The position numbers and the translations under genes were made by a program. From NCBI RefSeq assembly GCF_017745675.1, contig NZ_JAFLJM010000003.1, forward strand, positions 124,001 through 188,000: a stretch of DNA of 64,000 nt, given 5' to 3'. Below the pieces are notes generated by a model. The model saw only the letters and a list, made by a program, of their open reading frames with translations, had not been told where the DNA came from and did not search any database. The number at the start of each line of letters is the position of its first letter. Positions within the stretch are counted from its first letter, which is position 1. The stretch comes from Alkalihalobacillus sp. BA299 (GTDB lineage Bacteria; Bacillota; Bacilli; Bacillales; Bacillaceae_F). This document shows positions 26,684-36,446 of this stretch, one piece after another.

Positions 26684-27650
26684 TTTCTAACTCTCCTATG
26701 GCAATCCCAAAAGGTCCAGCAGTTAATTCAATTTCGGTTTCCACCTTATAAGTATCCCGATCAATCACCGATAATTTATTCCCATCTAAACTTGTAACAA
26801 ATAGATGACGCTCTGACGCACTCATATAATGTGGATTATCACCAACCCTAACAGATTGCTTAACTTGATAATTGTTACGGTCAATCACATACAACTCATT
26901 TGAACCATGACATAGCACATAAAATTCATCTCCTATCGAGTCCGCATAAAAGTAAACAGGCATTAAACCTACTTGAATTTCTTTTACTTTTTTACCTGTT
27001 AGAGGGTCGTATGCCTTAATACTCTCGCTCCATTTTGTAAAGTGACCATGCCCGGCTATCCAAATATATTGACCGTCAAAATGTATATCAGTCGGCATTT
27101 CCACGACAGGAAATGTTAATTTCACTTCAAAAGTAGTCCTATCAATAACAGTAACTGTAGAGGGCCCCCCACTAATAACATAAATATATTTTCCATCATC
27201 GTCTAGAGTTGCTTGAAGTGGATTTTTCCCTACATCAATTGAAGTGACCTTTTCTTTCTTTTTCAAATGATAAACATGTAATTGATTGTTTTTCGCATCA
27301 GTTAATATTAAATGCTGTTCCCGCTTATCAAAGTTCATACTTGTTATTCCTTGTCCAAATTCAAAAAGTGTTTCGATGCTACCTGACCGTAGATCAAGTA
27401 ATAATAATTCTTCTTCTAATTTTCCAGCAAGAATCACTTGATTTGGTGCTACCATTTCTAATGAATGTATCTCAAATGGAAAAGCCTCAGAATATACAAC
27501 ATCTAACGTAGTAAGATCAATAAAGCTTAGCTTCTTTTCTTTCAAATGAGAAATCAACATTAGTGGTTCATTATCAGGAAGTGATAAATGAAGTGGTTGA
27601 CATCCTGCTAACAAGAATATGAATACAAATATAATCAAATTTTTTTTCAT
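26676..27650 (-). CDS. YVTN-type beta-propeller lipoprotein
   Basis: 324 residues: lipoprotein signal with lipobox LLAGC (Cys17), then repeated blocks of about 40-45 residues with patterns such as KYIYVISGGPSTVTVIDR and GNKLSVIDRDTYKVE, typical of YVTN/SMP-30-like propellers. Roughly seven blades fit the length. First gene of a three-gene operon with a response regulator and kinase, sharing 8 bases with the regulator, so a sensory role at the membrane surface is likely. Ligand unknown. Confidence 0.82.
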   Translation of the reverse strand: MKKNLIIFVFIFLLAGCQPLHLSLPDNEPLMLISHLKEKKLSFIDLTTLDVVYSEAFPFEIHSLEMVAPNQVILAGKLEEELLLLDLRSGSIETLFEFGQGITSMNFDKREQHLILTDAKNNQLHVYHLKKKEKVTSIDVGKNPLQATLDDDGKYIYVISGGPSTVTVIDRTTFEVKLTFPVVEMPTDIHFDGQYIWIAGHGHFTKWSESIKAYDPLTGKKVKEIQVGLMPVYFYADSIGDEFYVLCHGSNELYVIDRNNYQVKQSVRVGDNPHYMSASERHLFVTSLDGNKLSVIDRDTYKVETEIELTAGPFGIAIGELENE

Positions 27651-27788
27651 ATCATCACCTATGCTAGTTCATTATTGGCTCTCTTAAAAATACTATACAA
27701 TTGTGATGGGTTTGTGAAATAATCTTAAATCATTGGCACATTAATTAAGGAAGTTTATCAATCCACGATTTATTGCTGCGAATGGTAA

Positions 27789-27824
27789 AAAGAGAGGCTA
27801 ACATTAATAAGTCAGCCTCTCTTT
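27789..27824 (-). terminator. Terminator of the bdbC-thioredoxin operon
   Basis: Perfect 11-bp stem AAAGAGAGGCT/AGCCTCTCTTT with a 14-base loop; T5 follows on the minus strand. It separates this pair from the propeller lipoprotein operon. Confidence 0.85.
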
Positions 27825-27836
27825 GATCTTCATCTT

Positions 27837-28310
27837 TTAGTCTAGAGCTTTTATTTGCTCAAACCAAAGGTTATATTGTTCTTCAGGATATAATCCTTCT
27901 ACTCTTGTCAGTTCCTGACCATCCTGGTAATGAACGATTGTTGGAGTCGATTGGATATTATAATCGGCCCAGCCTTCATTAAATTCTAGAAGGTTGTACA
28001 ATTTTAAATCTATTCCCATTTTTGCGGTCATTGGGACAATTATAGGTGATGTTTCAACACAAGCAGGACATGTCGGTTGATAAAAATAGACGGTCAAACT
28101 CTCACCATTTTCTAAAGATGTTTTAAGCTCTTCAGGTAAAATAATATTTTGATAATTGGGGTTGTCTAATTGTTTGACTGTTTCCGGATGAAGTTTAGAC
28201 TTCCCAAATGGGTTCCCTTCAACCTTTTTACTCATTGATACATTATTAACGATCGCTAATGCTGCAAATAGCCCTACAACGATCACTAAAAAAATAATAA
28301 TTTTTTTCAT
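27837..28310 (-). CDS. Membrane-anchored thioredoxin-like disulfide oxidoreductase
   Basis: 157 residues: N-terminal membrane anchor (residues 3-22) then a thioredoxin fold outside the membrane with redox motif CPAC (in FYQPTCPACVET) and cis-Pro segment STPTIVHY. It starts 6 bases after the bdbC stop, so it is the natural partner of the quinone reductase BdbC in disulfide formation on secreted or competence proteins, like BdbA/BdbB-type partners in Bacillus. Exact orthology is uncertain. Confidence 0.87.
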   Translation of the reverse strand: MKKIIIFLVIVVGLFAALAIVNNVSMSKKVEGNPFGKSKLHPETVKQLDNPNYQNIILPEELKTSLENGESLTVYFYQPTCPACVETSPIIVPMTAKMGIDLKLYNLLEFNEGWADYNIQSTPTIVHYQDGQELTRVEGLYPEEQYNLWFEQIKALD

Positions 28311-28316
28311 CAGTTT

Positions 28317-28745
28317 CTATCTCCCTTGATTTGTTTTTAATAGAACTACACTTATTACAAAAATCAATGTAAAGCCAACTAAAGCCAAAAATGGAATCGT
28401 AATAAACCCTAACCAATTAATATACTGCCCCGCACACGGAACAAGTCCACATGAATCTAATTCAGTCATGCCTGGCACTTTTTGCAGTAAATAATGATAG
28501 AAAGCTATTAAAATTCCGATACCTGAAAATACAGCAGAATAAAGAGCTTGTTTAAAATCTCTTTTTAAAACTCCTATCCCTAAAATAATCACAATAGGAT
28601 ACATGAAAATACGCTGATACCAACAAAGTTCACACGGAATATAGCCCATCACTTCTGAAAAAAACAAACTACCAACCGTTGCTAATAGCGAAACACTCCA
28701 TGCAGCAAAAAGTAAATTTTCTTTTTGTTTGTTTTGAATGCTCAT
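28317..28745 (-). CDS. bdbC: Disulfide bond formation protein BdbC (DsbB family)
   Basis: 142-residue four-helix membrane protein that reoxidises the extracytoplasmic thioredoxin-like partner with quinone. The first Cys pair is CELC (PCELCWYQRI, residues about 37-46), the second SCGLVPC in the second external loop. First gene of the two-gene operon. ATG with GGGTGAAAG upstream. Confidence 0.93.
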   Translation of the reverse strand: MSIQNKQKENLLFAAWSVSLLATVGSLFFSEVMGYIPCELCWYQRIFMYPIVIILGIGVLKRDFKQALYSAVFSGIGILIAFYHYLLQKVPGMTELDSCGLVPCAGQYINWLGFITIPFLALVGFTLIFVISVVLLKTNQGR

Positions 28746-29129
28746 CTTTCACCCTCATTAACTTTATTAATGCTATCTCGCTAATCCTAATAGTACAGAA
28801 AAAACGACGACACAGCAATCGAATACCAAACTATAATAAAAGGATATTATGAATAAATTATGAAGCCAGAACCTTTAGTTTTTAAATTTATATCCTTTTA
28901 TCCCGTTTAACGGATTAAGTGTCCACCAAAATTTATAACAAATGAAATCTCATATCGTGCTATCAGATGTCTAAGTGGACCAAGACCTAAGAAAAGCACA
29001 TTGGATGTTGAACCAATGCGCTTTTTTATGTAAATGTAATTGTTATTTTTAACTAAAATGACAGGGAATTTAGCGGTAATTTCAATTTTTCTCCTTTTTA
29101 ACTGAACGAGATACCCATCATCCTGTCTC
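28746..29129. other. Noncoding region between bdbC and a chemoreceptor gene
   Basis: About 380 bases. It contains a strong hairpin at 28992-29025, probably the chemoreceptor terminator, and a pair of partly complementary GTCCAC/GTGGAC segments near 28918 and 28975. No gene found. Confidence 0.5.
28992..29025 (-). terminator. Bidirectional terminator hairpin after the leftward chemoreceptor gene
   Basis: 13-bp stem AAAAGCACATTGG/CCAATGCGCTTTT with one mismatch and an 8-base loop; TTTT follows on both strands. It lies about 100 bases beyond the receptor stop codon. Confidence 0.65.
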
Positions 29130-30611
29130 TCACTTATTTACAAGCCCATTGAGTTCTCTCGTTAAACTTTCTAATTCTTTAAAACTAGCGATGATTTCTA
29201 CTATGTATTTATGCTGCTCTTCGACGTTCGCAAACACTTCTTCAACCATCGCACTCGATTCTTGAGTTACATTCTTTACTTCAGATAATTCTCCTTTAAT
29301 TTTATTAGATGCATTTTCAAGTATTAAAACCATGTCATCGAGTTTTTGACTGAATGAAACAACAGCTTGTGTATTTCGTAAGATTTCATTAAAGCTTACT
29401 TCGGTTTCTTTTGTCACTTTAATACTTTCACCAACAACACTTTCTCCTTTTTGAACCTCTTCTGTCACCTCTTCAGTTTTTCTTTTAATGTCTTGTAGAA
29501 TACTTTCAATTTCTTTTGTTGAACGTTGCGAATCTTCAGCTAATCGTTTAACTTCATTTGCAACGACGACAAAACCTCTTCCATGCTCCCCTGCCCTAGC
29601 TGCCTCAATTGATGCATTAAGGGCTAGTAAGTTCGTTTGATTAGAAATATCACTAATTGTCGTTAAGATCGAACTGATCTTTTGACTCTGTTCATTTAAT
29701 TCTTTCATCACAGTAGCTGCAGCCGTGATCACGGATTGAACATTGTCCATTGTTTTACTTAACTCTTTGACTCTGTCATGACCACTGTTTGTATGTGTCA
29801 GTGTTTCAGTGGCTACCTGTTTAACAGATTGTGAAAATGTCGAAACATTAAGAACAGCTTTATTTTTGTCACTCATTGATTCGTTAATTTCACTAACAGT
29901 TGAAGCTTGTGTTTCTACACCTTTAGCTACTTCCGAAAATGTTGACGTTAAGTCTGTTGAAACCATCTGAGTTGCTTCAATATTCGATTTCACTTGTTGG
30001 CTAAACTCCGTAATCACCTTAACAGAATTAGATACCTTTTCAAGTAACTGATCTACTTTTTCCTTTCCAACAAGTGCTTCCTTTCCTTTTGTTTCAACTG
30101 CTTTTTGCATTTTCTCTCCAATCCGTGCTTGTGCGATTAGAACAGCAGTGATAATAATTACAAATACATTTAAAGATACAAGGATCCCACTATCTAGTCC
30201 AGCAAACATCGAGTCACGCAAAGAGAAAAAAAAGTAATTTGTTAGTACTAAACCGACAGCACCTGACACGGCAATCGAACGATAATTATGATATAACGTA
30301 ATAAAAATAAGACTTACATAAATCATTAAATAATTTGAAAGCTTTGGTGAAGTAATCCCCATAACGAATGTTAAAATACCAAAATTAATAGCGATAATAA
30401 ATTGTAAATGAAAAGGCAACCACTTTTGGTAAGCGATTACATGTATTAATAAAGTTAGACAGAGTCCTGTAATAGCATACGCAATAATTCCGTTTATTGG
30501 TACATTACTAATAAAATTACTTGCAAGACCTAATAAAAATGATCCCCACATTAAATTCGCAACTAACTTATTTCTTGAAATATAGGTCTCTCGTTTACTT
30601 TCAAATGACAT
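29130..30611 (-). CDS. Methyl-accepting chemotaxis protein with polytopic membrane sensor
   Basis: 493 residues. The first about 190 residues form six hydrophobic segments with no large external domain, so it probably senses within the membrane or energy state. The rest is a coiled-coil signalling domain with the hairpin tip [15 protein letters not shown]. No HAMP domain is evident. ATG at 30611 has AAGGGGAG upstream; the longer frame adds an unlikely start. Divergent from another receptor gene; cheA-cheW-cheY lie 6 kb away. Confidence 0.9.
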   Translation of the reverse strand: MSFESKRETYISRNKLVANLMWGSFLLGLASNFISNVPINGIIAYAITGLCLTLLIHVIAYQKWLPFHLQFIIAINFGILTFVMGITSPKLSNYLMIYVSLIFITLYHNYRSIAVSGAVGLVLTNYFFFSLRDSMFAGLDSGILVSLNVFVIIITAVLIAQARIGEKMQKAVETKGKEALVGKEKVDQLLEKVSNSVKVITEFSQQVKSNIEATQMVSTDLTSTFSEVAKGVETQASTVSEINESMSDKNKAVLNVSTFSQSVKQVATETLTHTNSGHDRVKELSKTMDNVQSVITAAATVMKELNEQSQKISSILTTISDISNQTNLLALNASIEAARAGEHGRGFVVVANEVKRLAEDSQRSTKEIESILQDIKRKTEEVTEEVQKGESVVGESIKVTKETEVSFNEILRNTQAVVSFSQKLDDMVLILENASNKIKGELSEVKNVTQESSAMVEEVFANVEEQHKYIVEIIASFKELESLTRELNGLVNK

Positions 30612-31028
30612 AAGAACTCCCCTTTCTAGTATATAACGAACTTTTAATGAATGAATAATCACTCATTTAAATAGTTTTATATACAAATTTATTTTCGAAA
30701 ATATATTAATATCATTTTACAAAAATTATGAAAACTATACAACAACTAATTTCCTATTCCAATTTATATAAGAGGTAGCTCCTTTACTCTCAGCATGAAA
30801 ATATTTCTATGTTTCATCATAAAAATTGGCTCTTTTCTCAAAGATTGTTGCTTTTAGCTTTTGGACCGTAAGCCAAGTGGATGCTTGGCTCTTCACGCAT
30901 AGCGTGAAGGTTTTGAAAATGTCTGAATTTATATATCGTTAATTTAAAATTTACAATCCCTTAACAATTATCATTTATAATTGAAAAATATCATGTCAAA
31001 ATTTGTTGGTTTTTTGGAGGTTACATAA
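30612..31028. other. Intergenic region between divergent chemoreceptor genes
   Basis: About 415 bases without a gene. It holds the second copy of the 93-bp repeat (30828-30920) and a CAATTAT-N5-ATAATTG inverted repeat at 30965-30983, about 45 bases before the rightward receptor, which could be an operator or chance AT-rich symmetry. Confidence 0.5.
30828..30920 (+). repeat. 93-bp dispersed repeat, copy 2
   Basis: Same orientation as copy 1 and 92/93 identical; the only difference (AAGTGG instead of AAGCGG) is at the edge of the first hairpin loop and turns one G-C into G-T. Flanking bases are unrelated to those of copy 1, so the ends of the unit are well defined. Confidence 0.85.
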
Positions 31029-32774
31029 TTGCAAAACAAAATTATTAGACGAAAGAAAATAGTAGGTAATAATAAGAAAGTTAAAGGGATCGGGTTTTTA
31101 AACCGATTTTTTCAAAATTTCAGTTTACAAAACCGCTTATTAGTCCTTTTTGTTTCATTATTAGTTTTATCTATTAATATAGTCGGTTTTAGTTCTTATT
31201 TAAAAGCAAAAGAAATGACTGTAAACTCAATCGAAAATCGGTTAATTCGTGAAACAGATTTAATCGGGCACATTGCAGAAAATCTAAAGTTTCTATATGT
31301 AAGTGATGATCAATATTTTAGGCAACAACTCGAATTAAATATAAGAGACCAACAAGAACAACTGAATAAAGATGGTATCTTTCCTGACTTTTTCTATATA
31401 GCAAATAATAATGAAGTCACCCCTTTTAAGGTTAGTAATGAGAAACAGCTTTCCTTTTCTGATGAAATGATTGGACAAATTACTGAAAATGAAAAAGGTG
31501 TAGTTCATTACACTATAAACGGAGAAAAGTTTACTATTTCTTATCAAGATATGAAAGAAATCGATGGGATATATATGCTAGTTGTCCCTACAGCTTCTTA
31601 TATGGCTCAAGTTAATAAGATGGCTCACTTTACACTAGCGGTCATTATTTCTAGTATAGTAATCTCTACTATTCTTATTATGTTATTTGTAAGAACGTTA
31701 ACTAAACCACTATCCCTATTAAGAAACACAATGAAAGAAGTTCGAGAAGGGAAATTAAGCACCCCTGAAAACATTAAAACAACTTTACCAGAAATTAATT
31801 CATTACATAAAAGTTACGTTGCAATGATAGCTTATATGCGTGAAATGCTTAATGAACTAGAGGACACCACGTCTTCATTAGAAAATCGAGGAAATGAGTT
31901 AAAACATTCTTCCGACCATGCTCTTACATATAGTCATCAGCTCATAGAAGCTATTAATGTTGTAAAGTTAGGTGCAGAACAAACGGCAATAAGCTCAGAA
32001 AGTAGTGCTAACAACTTTAAGTCGATGAGATTTAAAATTGAAGAAATGATACACAAAATGGATATCGTTTTTAAAAGCTCAGAGGATATGAATTTATCAG
32101 CAAAACGTGGAGAGAAAAATATTACAGATTTAATTGAAACTATTCAAACATTTGAAAATGACTTTGACCATATGACCAAAACAATCCAGGGAATAAAGGA
32201 TTATTCCTCTTCTATTTCAAAAGTAGTCGGATTAATAAAAGGGATTGCAGAACAGACAAAGCTATTGGCACTTAATGCAACTATTGAAGCTGCCAGAGCT
32301 GGAGAAGCAGGAAAAGGATTTGCAGTAGTCGCAAACGAAGTACGCAAGCTTGCCGAGCAATCTACTAATGCAACTGAAGAGATTACACAATCCATCACCA
32401 ATATGGAAAAAGTAACGCTCGACGGAATGAAAGAATTCGAACAAATGCTGTCAAAAGTAAATACGAATTTAAAAGGCGCTCATGTTTCTAAAGTTTCATT
32501 TGATGAATTAATGTTAGAAATTAAAGATGTAAGCAATAATTTCTATGTACTCCAAAGTGAGCTAAAGGACTTAGAAAAACTATTGCCGAATTTAGAACAA
32601 TCTGCAGTTAGCTTTTCGTCTGTATCTCAGGAAACCTTAGCTAGTGCAGAGGAAATGCTTGCTACAAGTGAACATCAAATCCACCAGATGGAGAATACAC
32701 ATCAAATCGGCTTAAAGCTAACTGGGTTATCGAAATCACTTTATACGCTGACTAAGCGATTCAAAGTAAAGTAA
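31029..32774 (+). CDS. Methyl-accepting chemotaxis protein with extracellular sensor
   Basis: 581 residues. Membrane helix at about 36-56, external sensor domain (about 57-200, Cache-like size), second helix at about 201-222, HAMP (about 223-275) and a signalling coiled coil with tip [15 protein letters not shown] at about residue 415. TTG start at 31029 with GGAGG 8 bases upstream; the next in-frame Met is inside the helix region. Followed by a strong terminator. Ligand unknown. Confidence 0.9.
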   Translation: MQNKIIRRKKIVGNNKKVKGIGFLNRFFQNFSLQNRLLVLFVSLLVLSINIVGFSSYLKAKEMTVNSIENRLIRETDLIGHIAENLKFLYVSDDQYFRQQLELNIRDQQEQLNKDGIFPDFFYIANNNEVTPFKVSNEKQLSFSDEMIGQITENEKGVVHYTINGEKFTISYQDMKEIDGIYMLVVPTASYMAQVNKMAHFTLAVIISSIVISTILIMLFVRTLTKPLSLLRNTMKEVREGKLSTPENIKTTLPEINSLHKSYVAMIAYMREMLNELEDTTSSLENRGNELKHSSDHALTYSHQLIEAINVVKLGAEQTAISSESSANNFKSMRFKIEEMIHKMDIVFKSSEDMNLSAKRGEKNITDLIETIQTFENDFDHMTKTIQGIKDYSSSISKVVGLIKGIAEQTKLLALNATIEAARAGEAGKGFAVVANEVRKLAEQSTNATEEITQSITNMEKVTLDGMKEFEQMLSKVNTNLKGAHVSKVSFDELMLEIKDVSNNFYVLQSELKDLEKLLPNLEQSAVSFSSVSQETLASAEEMLATSEHQIHQMENTHQIGLKLTGLSKSLYTLTKRFKVK

Positions 32775-32833
32775 ATCAAAATCAAATCTTAGCTATTTAT
32801 AGTATCTTTTGAGTAGAAGTTTTACCTTTATAA

Positions 32834-32890
32834 AAAAAGCTGACTTGAACCAGTATTCTAATGAATGGTTTCAAGTCAGTCTTTTTCTTT
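32834..32890 (+). terminator. Terminator of the rightward chemoreceptor gene
   Basis: CTGACTTGAA (32840-32849) pairs with TTCAAGTCAG (32870-32879), extended by CCA/TGG, followed by TCTTTTTCTTT. Confidence 0.88.
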
Positions 32891-33036
32891 AAATCAAATT
32901 AAAAATATTAACGTACATGTCTGTACCGCTCTATTTTCTCTTATAATTGTTTTTCACGCTTTTGACGATTGTAAATCCGTAAATGTTAATTAGTTGTAAA
33001 ATTTCTAACGAATCAATGTTGATTATTCAAAATAGA

Positions 33037-33065
33037 TTGACAATTAAACTCTTACACATTAAACT
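33037..33065 (+). promoter_or_regulatory. Promoter of the SDR gene
   Basis: TTGACA (33037-33042), 17-base spacer, TAAACT (33060-33065), giving a leader of about 85 bases. The rest of 32891-33155 shows no gene. Confidence 0.6.
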
Positions 33066-33155
33066 AAGTAAACATATATGAATTGAAGAATACAACGATT
33101 TGAAGCGTTGCCCCGCATTAATAATCGTACAAGATAGATTAAGGGAGGAATGAAA

Positions 33156-33848
33156 ATGAGTCAGTTGCAAAACAAAGTAATAATGATTACTGGAGCAAGT
33201 ACTGGATTAGGTCGTGAGACAGCAATCCAAGCAGCGCAAGCAGGGGCTAACGTCGCGATTTGTTGCCGACATTTAAATCGTATTCAAGAGGTGGAGCAGT
33301 TATTATCAGACTATGCCCCGCAAGTTTTAGCGGTTCAAGCTGATGTATCTATCGAAGACGACGTACATCGCTTCGTCCAAGAAACGATTGCCCGATTTGG
33401 TAAAATTGATGTTTTAATTAACAACGCAGCTGTTTTTGAAAACTACACGATTGCTGATTCATCACTTGAGTCTTGGCAGAACCATTTTGATAACAATGTG
33501 AGAAGTGCATTTTTAATGTCACGTGAATGTATTCCTTTTATGAGAAAGCAAAAAAAAGGGAGAATTATTTCTTTGACAACTGGACTAGCTAGACAAGGAG
33601 CTAGTGGATTCGGAGCGTATAGTGCAAGTAAAGCTGCACTAGAAACATTAACATTTACTGTTGAAGAGGAAGAGTATCAAAATGGGATTTCTGCAATTGC
33701 ATTTAACCCTGGAGTAATGAAAACAGGAATTCAAGCACTTGGTGAAGACCCAAAAAACATCGCACCAATTCTTTTAGATGCAGCATGTCAATCAGAACTT
33801 GGTCATGGAAAAATTGTAACAGCAGATGAATGGAAGCTGAAGTTGTAA
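33156..33848 (+). CDS. Short-chain dehydrogenase/reductase
   Basis: 230-residue NAD(P)-dependent SDR. Cofactor motif TGASTGLG (about residues 11-18), NNAA near 85 and catalytic YSASK near 150, followed by NPGVMKT. The start at 33156 is chosen since GGGAGG lies 7 bases upstream; another ATG 6 bases earlier would be too close. Close to classical fatty-acyl or sugar-alcohol type SDRs in length, but substrate cannot be predicted. Monocistronic. Confidence 0.88.
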   Translation: MSQLQNKVIMITGASTGLGRETAIQAAQAGANVAICCRHLNRIQEVEQLLSDYAPQVLAVQADVSIEDDVHRFVQETIARFGKIDVLINNAAVFENYTIADSSLESWQNHFDNNVRSAFLMSRECIPFMRKQKKGRIISLTTGLARQGASGFGAYSASKAALETLTFTVEEEEYQNGISAIAFNPGVMKTGIQALGEDPKNIAPILLDAACQSELGHGKIVTADEWKLKL

Positions 33849-33864
33849 ACAATAAATTACACCA

Positions 33865-33903
33865 AAAATTAGAAGCAGACTTTACTAAGTCTGCTTCTTT
33901 TAC
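33865..33903. terminator. Bidirectional terminator between SDR gene and yisL
   Basis: Perfect 12-bp stem AGAAGCAGACTT/AAGTCTGCTTCT with a 4-base loop; TTTTACTT follows on the plus strand and AATTTTTGG on the minus strand. Serves both convergent genes. Confidence 0.9.
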
Positions 33904-34269
33904 TTAAAAGGTTAATACTTTAAAACCAATAAGAACAACTAACATTAATGTAGCAATTAGCATTATCCAATAATAAGCTTGTTGTTTACCATCAAGAACT
34001 CCTTTTTTCGTACGCACTAATAATATTTCCATGAAGTAAATTAACGATATCGCTAAAACTCCTTTAAGTACGTATGTAAACGCAAAATTCCATTGGATTA
34101 ATAAGCCGATTCCAGAGACAACCATTATCACATAGAAAAGACGTAAAACCATATGAACGATCTTTGCACCTTTTTCTTTATTTCCTTTAAGTAAGAAATA
34201 TGCAATAAAAAATAATAGTACTGTAATCGCCCATGAACTTGAGTGAGTATGTAGTAATCCTGTATACAT
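33904..34269 (-). CDS. yisL: YisL-family membrane protein
   Basis: 121 residues with four hydrophobic helices (about 13-30, 42-60, 67-85, 97-118), and the conserved GAKIVHMVLRLFYVIMV segment of the Bacillus YisL (DUF1516) family. N-terminal HTHSSSWA is also typical. ATG with AGGAGG 7 bases upstream. Inner membrane; biochemical role unknown in the family. Confidence 0.85.
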   Translation of the reverse strand: MYTGLLHTHSSSWAITVLLFFIAYFLLKGNKEKGAKIVHMVLRLFYVIMVVSGIGLLIQWNFAFTYVLKGVLAISLIYFMEILLVRTKKGVLDGKQQAYYWIMLIATLMLVVLIGFKVLTF

Positions 34270-34309
34270 TTTATCCTCCTACAGTTACATAAAATTTGAA
34301 CCTCTACTA

Positions 34310-34426
34310 TTATAATATAATAGCGGTAAAGAAACCAAAGAAATAGTCCTTACAGGTAATGAAGGAATTTGTATCTTGTTCAATCGAATTGAAAGCTGCC
34401 AAAAATCGGTCTACATTTTCCCCCAT
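34310..34426 (-). CDS. Possible 38-residue small protein upstream of yisL
   Basis: ATG at 34426 has AGGAG 8 bases upstream; the product starts MGENVDRFLAAFNSIEQD and ends in a hydrophobic YFFGFFTAIIL. It ends 40 bases before yisL in the same direction. No family recognised. It might be a real small protein or a decayed gene start; evidence is limited to the ribosome binding site and codon-like composition. Confidence 0.35.
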   Translation of the reverse strand: MGENVDRFLAAFNSIEQDTNSFITCKDYFFGFFTAIIL

Positions 34427-34546
34427 AATTACAACTCCTGTTCTCTTTACCTATTTACTTCGATAATCTCGTTGTAAGCTCCTTTCGAAAAAGAAAAAAC
34501 GCTGATTAGAAACTACTAAAAAACAATTTATTCTAATGTAAGAAGA

Positions 34547-34570
34547 GACTGACAAAAATAGATGTCAGCC
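34547..34570 (-). terminator. Probable weak terminator after the Na/Pi transporter gene
   Basis: 8-bp stem GACTGACA/TGTCAGCC containing one G-T pair, followed by CTCTTCTT on the minus strand; no solid T-run. Confidence 0.4.
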
Positions 34571-34583
34571 TCCATGAATGGAT

Positions 34584-36209
34584 CTACTCTTCTTCACCAA
34601 TAACTGCTTCAGCAATATTAACAGCATGGTCTCCAATTCGTTCTAAATTACTTACTATATCAACATATACGATTCCTGATTGTCCAGTACATCTACCTTC
34701 ATTTAAACGGATGATGTGCTTTTTACGGAGGTCTCGCTCCATCTTATCAATACGATCTTCTTTTTCAAGAACCGCTTTAGCTTCTTCTATATCATTTAAT
34801 TCTAAAGCTTTAATCGATTGTCTAAGAGTCGAAAGTGTTAAATCAAACATTTCGTCCAAATCTGTAATGGCAGTATCTGAAAATTTCACTTTGTTTGCTA
34901 TTTGATAGTCGATTAGTTCCATAATGTTTTCCATATGATCCCCAATTCGCTCTATATCTCGAACGGTATCCATTAAAGTTGAATGCAGTTTAGAATCATG
35001 CACAGATAACGAATGAGCTGATAATTGAACTAAGTAGTCGGTTATTTTTCTGTCTAAGTTATTTATCGCATCTTCAAATTGTGGAACAATTTCTCCATGC
35101 TTCTTTTTATGAGTTTTTAGATAAAGACCGGTCTCTTCAAGTCCTTTTTCAGCTAGTTCAGCCATTCTTAACACTTCTTTTTGTCCTTGCCCTAATGCGA
35201 TAGCTGGAGACTGTCTTATAAAAGCTTCATCTAAATGAACAGCTTTATATTCAACAGCAGAATCTTTTCCTGGGATGAGCTTAACAACGATCCATGCGAG
35301 CACTGCAATAAAAGGCAATTGAATAAGAGTATTAGATACATTAAATATTCCGTGAGCAAAAGCGATCGTCATTTCAGGGTTAAGATTTAATGTTTCTTGT
35401 AACATTGAAATCAATAATGTAAAAGGCTTCAATAAAATTAATACTAGTATTGTACCAATAACATTAAAAATAACATGAGTTGCTGCAGCTCTTTTCGCAG
35501 CAATAGATGCACCAATAGCGGCAAATACCGCAGTAATCGTTGTTCCTATATTATCACCAAAGAGAACAGGTAATGCTGCGTCTAATGTCAGTGACCCTTG
35601 TGCAAAAAGAGTTTGCAGTAAACCGATTGATGCCGAAGAACTTTGAACAGCAACTGTAAACGCGGTACCAATAACTACTCCTAAAAGAGGATTATCACTC
35701 ATACTTACTGTTAAGTCCGTAAAAGCTTGTAATTCTCTAAGAGGCTTCATTCCATCTCCCATTAACTTTAAGCCATAAAATAGTGCACCAAATCCAAAGA
35801 TAACTTGTCCATAATTATTTACTTTACGATTTTTAACAAAGAATATTAGGAATGCCCCTATAGCAATAATGGGTAATGCATAATCAGTTATTTTAATACC
35901 AATAATGAAAGCAGTAACGGTTGTACCAATATTAGCACCTAAAATTACACCAATCGCTTGCTGTAATGTCATAAACCCAGCATTAACTAAGCCGATCGTT
36001 AAAACAGTAGTACCAGAACTGGTTTGTAACAATATCGTTACAAATATACCAGCAATTACTCCCATAATTGGATTCGTCGTAAAACGATCTAATAAATCTC
36101 TTAATCCATCCCCTGCTATTTTCTGAAGGCCATCACCCATCGATTTAATACCAAATAAAAAAATACCTAGACCACCGAAAAATACAAATAGTATTGTTTG
36201 TAAATCCAA
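34584..36209 (-). CDS. Na+/phosphate cotransporter with PhoU-like domain (NptA type)
   Basis: 541 residues. The N-terminal part has about eight membrane helices with two repeated QSS motifs (LLQTSSGTTVL near 62 and VAVQSSSASIG near 190) that define the Na/Pi-cotransporter II family. The C-terminal about 200 residues are a PhoU-like helical domain (DIERIGDHMENI, NLERIGDHAVNI). It lies immediately downstream of phoU and the pst cluster in the same direction, supporting phosphate as substrate, but a terminator separates them. Confidence 0.92.
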   Translation of the reverse strand: MDLQTILFVFFGGLGIFLFGIKSMGDGLQKIAGDGLRDLLDRFTTNPIMGVIAGIFVTILLQTSSGTTVLTIGLVNAGFMTLQQAIGVILGANIGTTVTAFIIGIKITDYALPIIAIGAFLIFFVKNRKVNNYGQVIFGFGALFYGLKLMGDGMKPLRELQAFTDLTVSMSDNPLLGVVIGTAFTVAVQSSSASIGLLQTLFAQGSLTLDAALPVLFGDNIGTTITAVFAAIGASIAAKRAAATHVIFNVIGTILVLILLKPFTLLISMLQETLNLNPEMTIAFAHGIFNVSNTLIQLPFIAVLAWIVVKLIPGKDSAVEYKAVHLDEAFIRQSPAIALGQGQKEVLRMAELAEKGLEETGLYLKTHKKKHGEIVPQFEDAINNLDRKITDYLVQLSAHSLSVHDSKLHSTLMDTVRDIERIGDHMENIMELIDYQIANKVKFSDTAITDLDEMFDLTLSTLRQSIKALELNDIEEAKAVLEKEDRIDKMERDLRKKHIIRLNEGRCTGQSGIVYVDIVSNLERIGDHAVNIAEAVIGEEE

Positions 36210-36360
36210 TTGAATATCATCCCTTCAAAATAATATATCCCCTTCGACAAAACTCTACAACAATCCCCTTAACAATAATAAGGAATTATTTATTTATTGT
36301 AAACAAAAGATTTTGTCCTTTTAAAATTTCCTATAAAAACACTTAATTAATTATTTTCCT

Positions 36361-36404
36361 AAAAAAAGAAAAAAAGGCTGTCGAGAACACGTTCTCAACA
36401 ACCT
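36361..36404 (-). terminator. Terminator of the pstB-phoU unit
   Basis: About 14-bp stem (AGGCTGTCGAGAAC with GTTCTCAACAACCT, including G-T pairs), followed on the minus strand by TTTTTTTC and a second T-run. Confidence 0.85.
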
Positions 36405-36446
36405 GAATAAATTTATATTGATAATTTAGGTGTACATCTTTTTATA

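Noticed and set aside
28880..29030. GTCCAC/GTGGAC segments that recall ends of an insertion sequence
   Set aside because: The repeats do not pair over more than a few bases, no transposase fragment is readable on either strand, and no target duplication is visible.
30965..30983. CAATTAT-N5-ATAATTG inverted repeat before the rightward chemoreceptor
   Set aside because: In such AT-rich DNA this symmetry can occur by chance, and it matches no known operator well enough.
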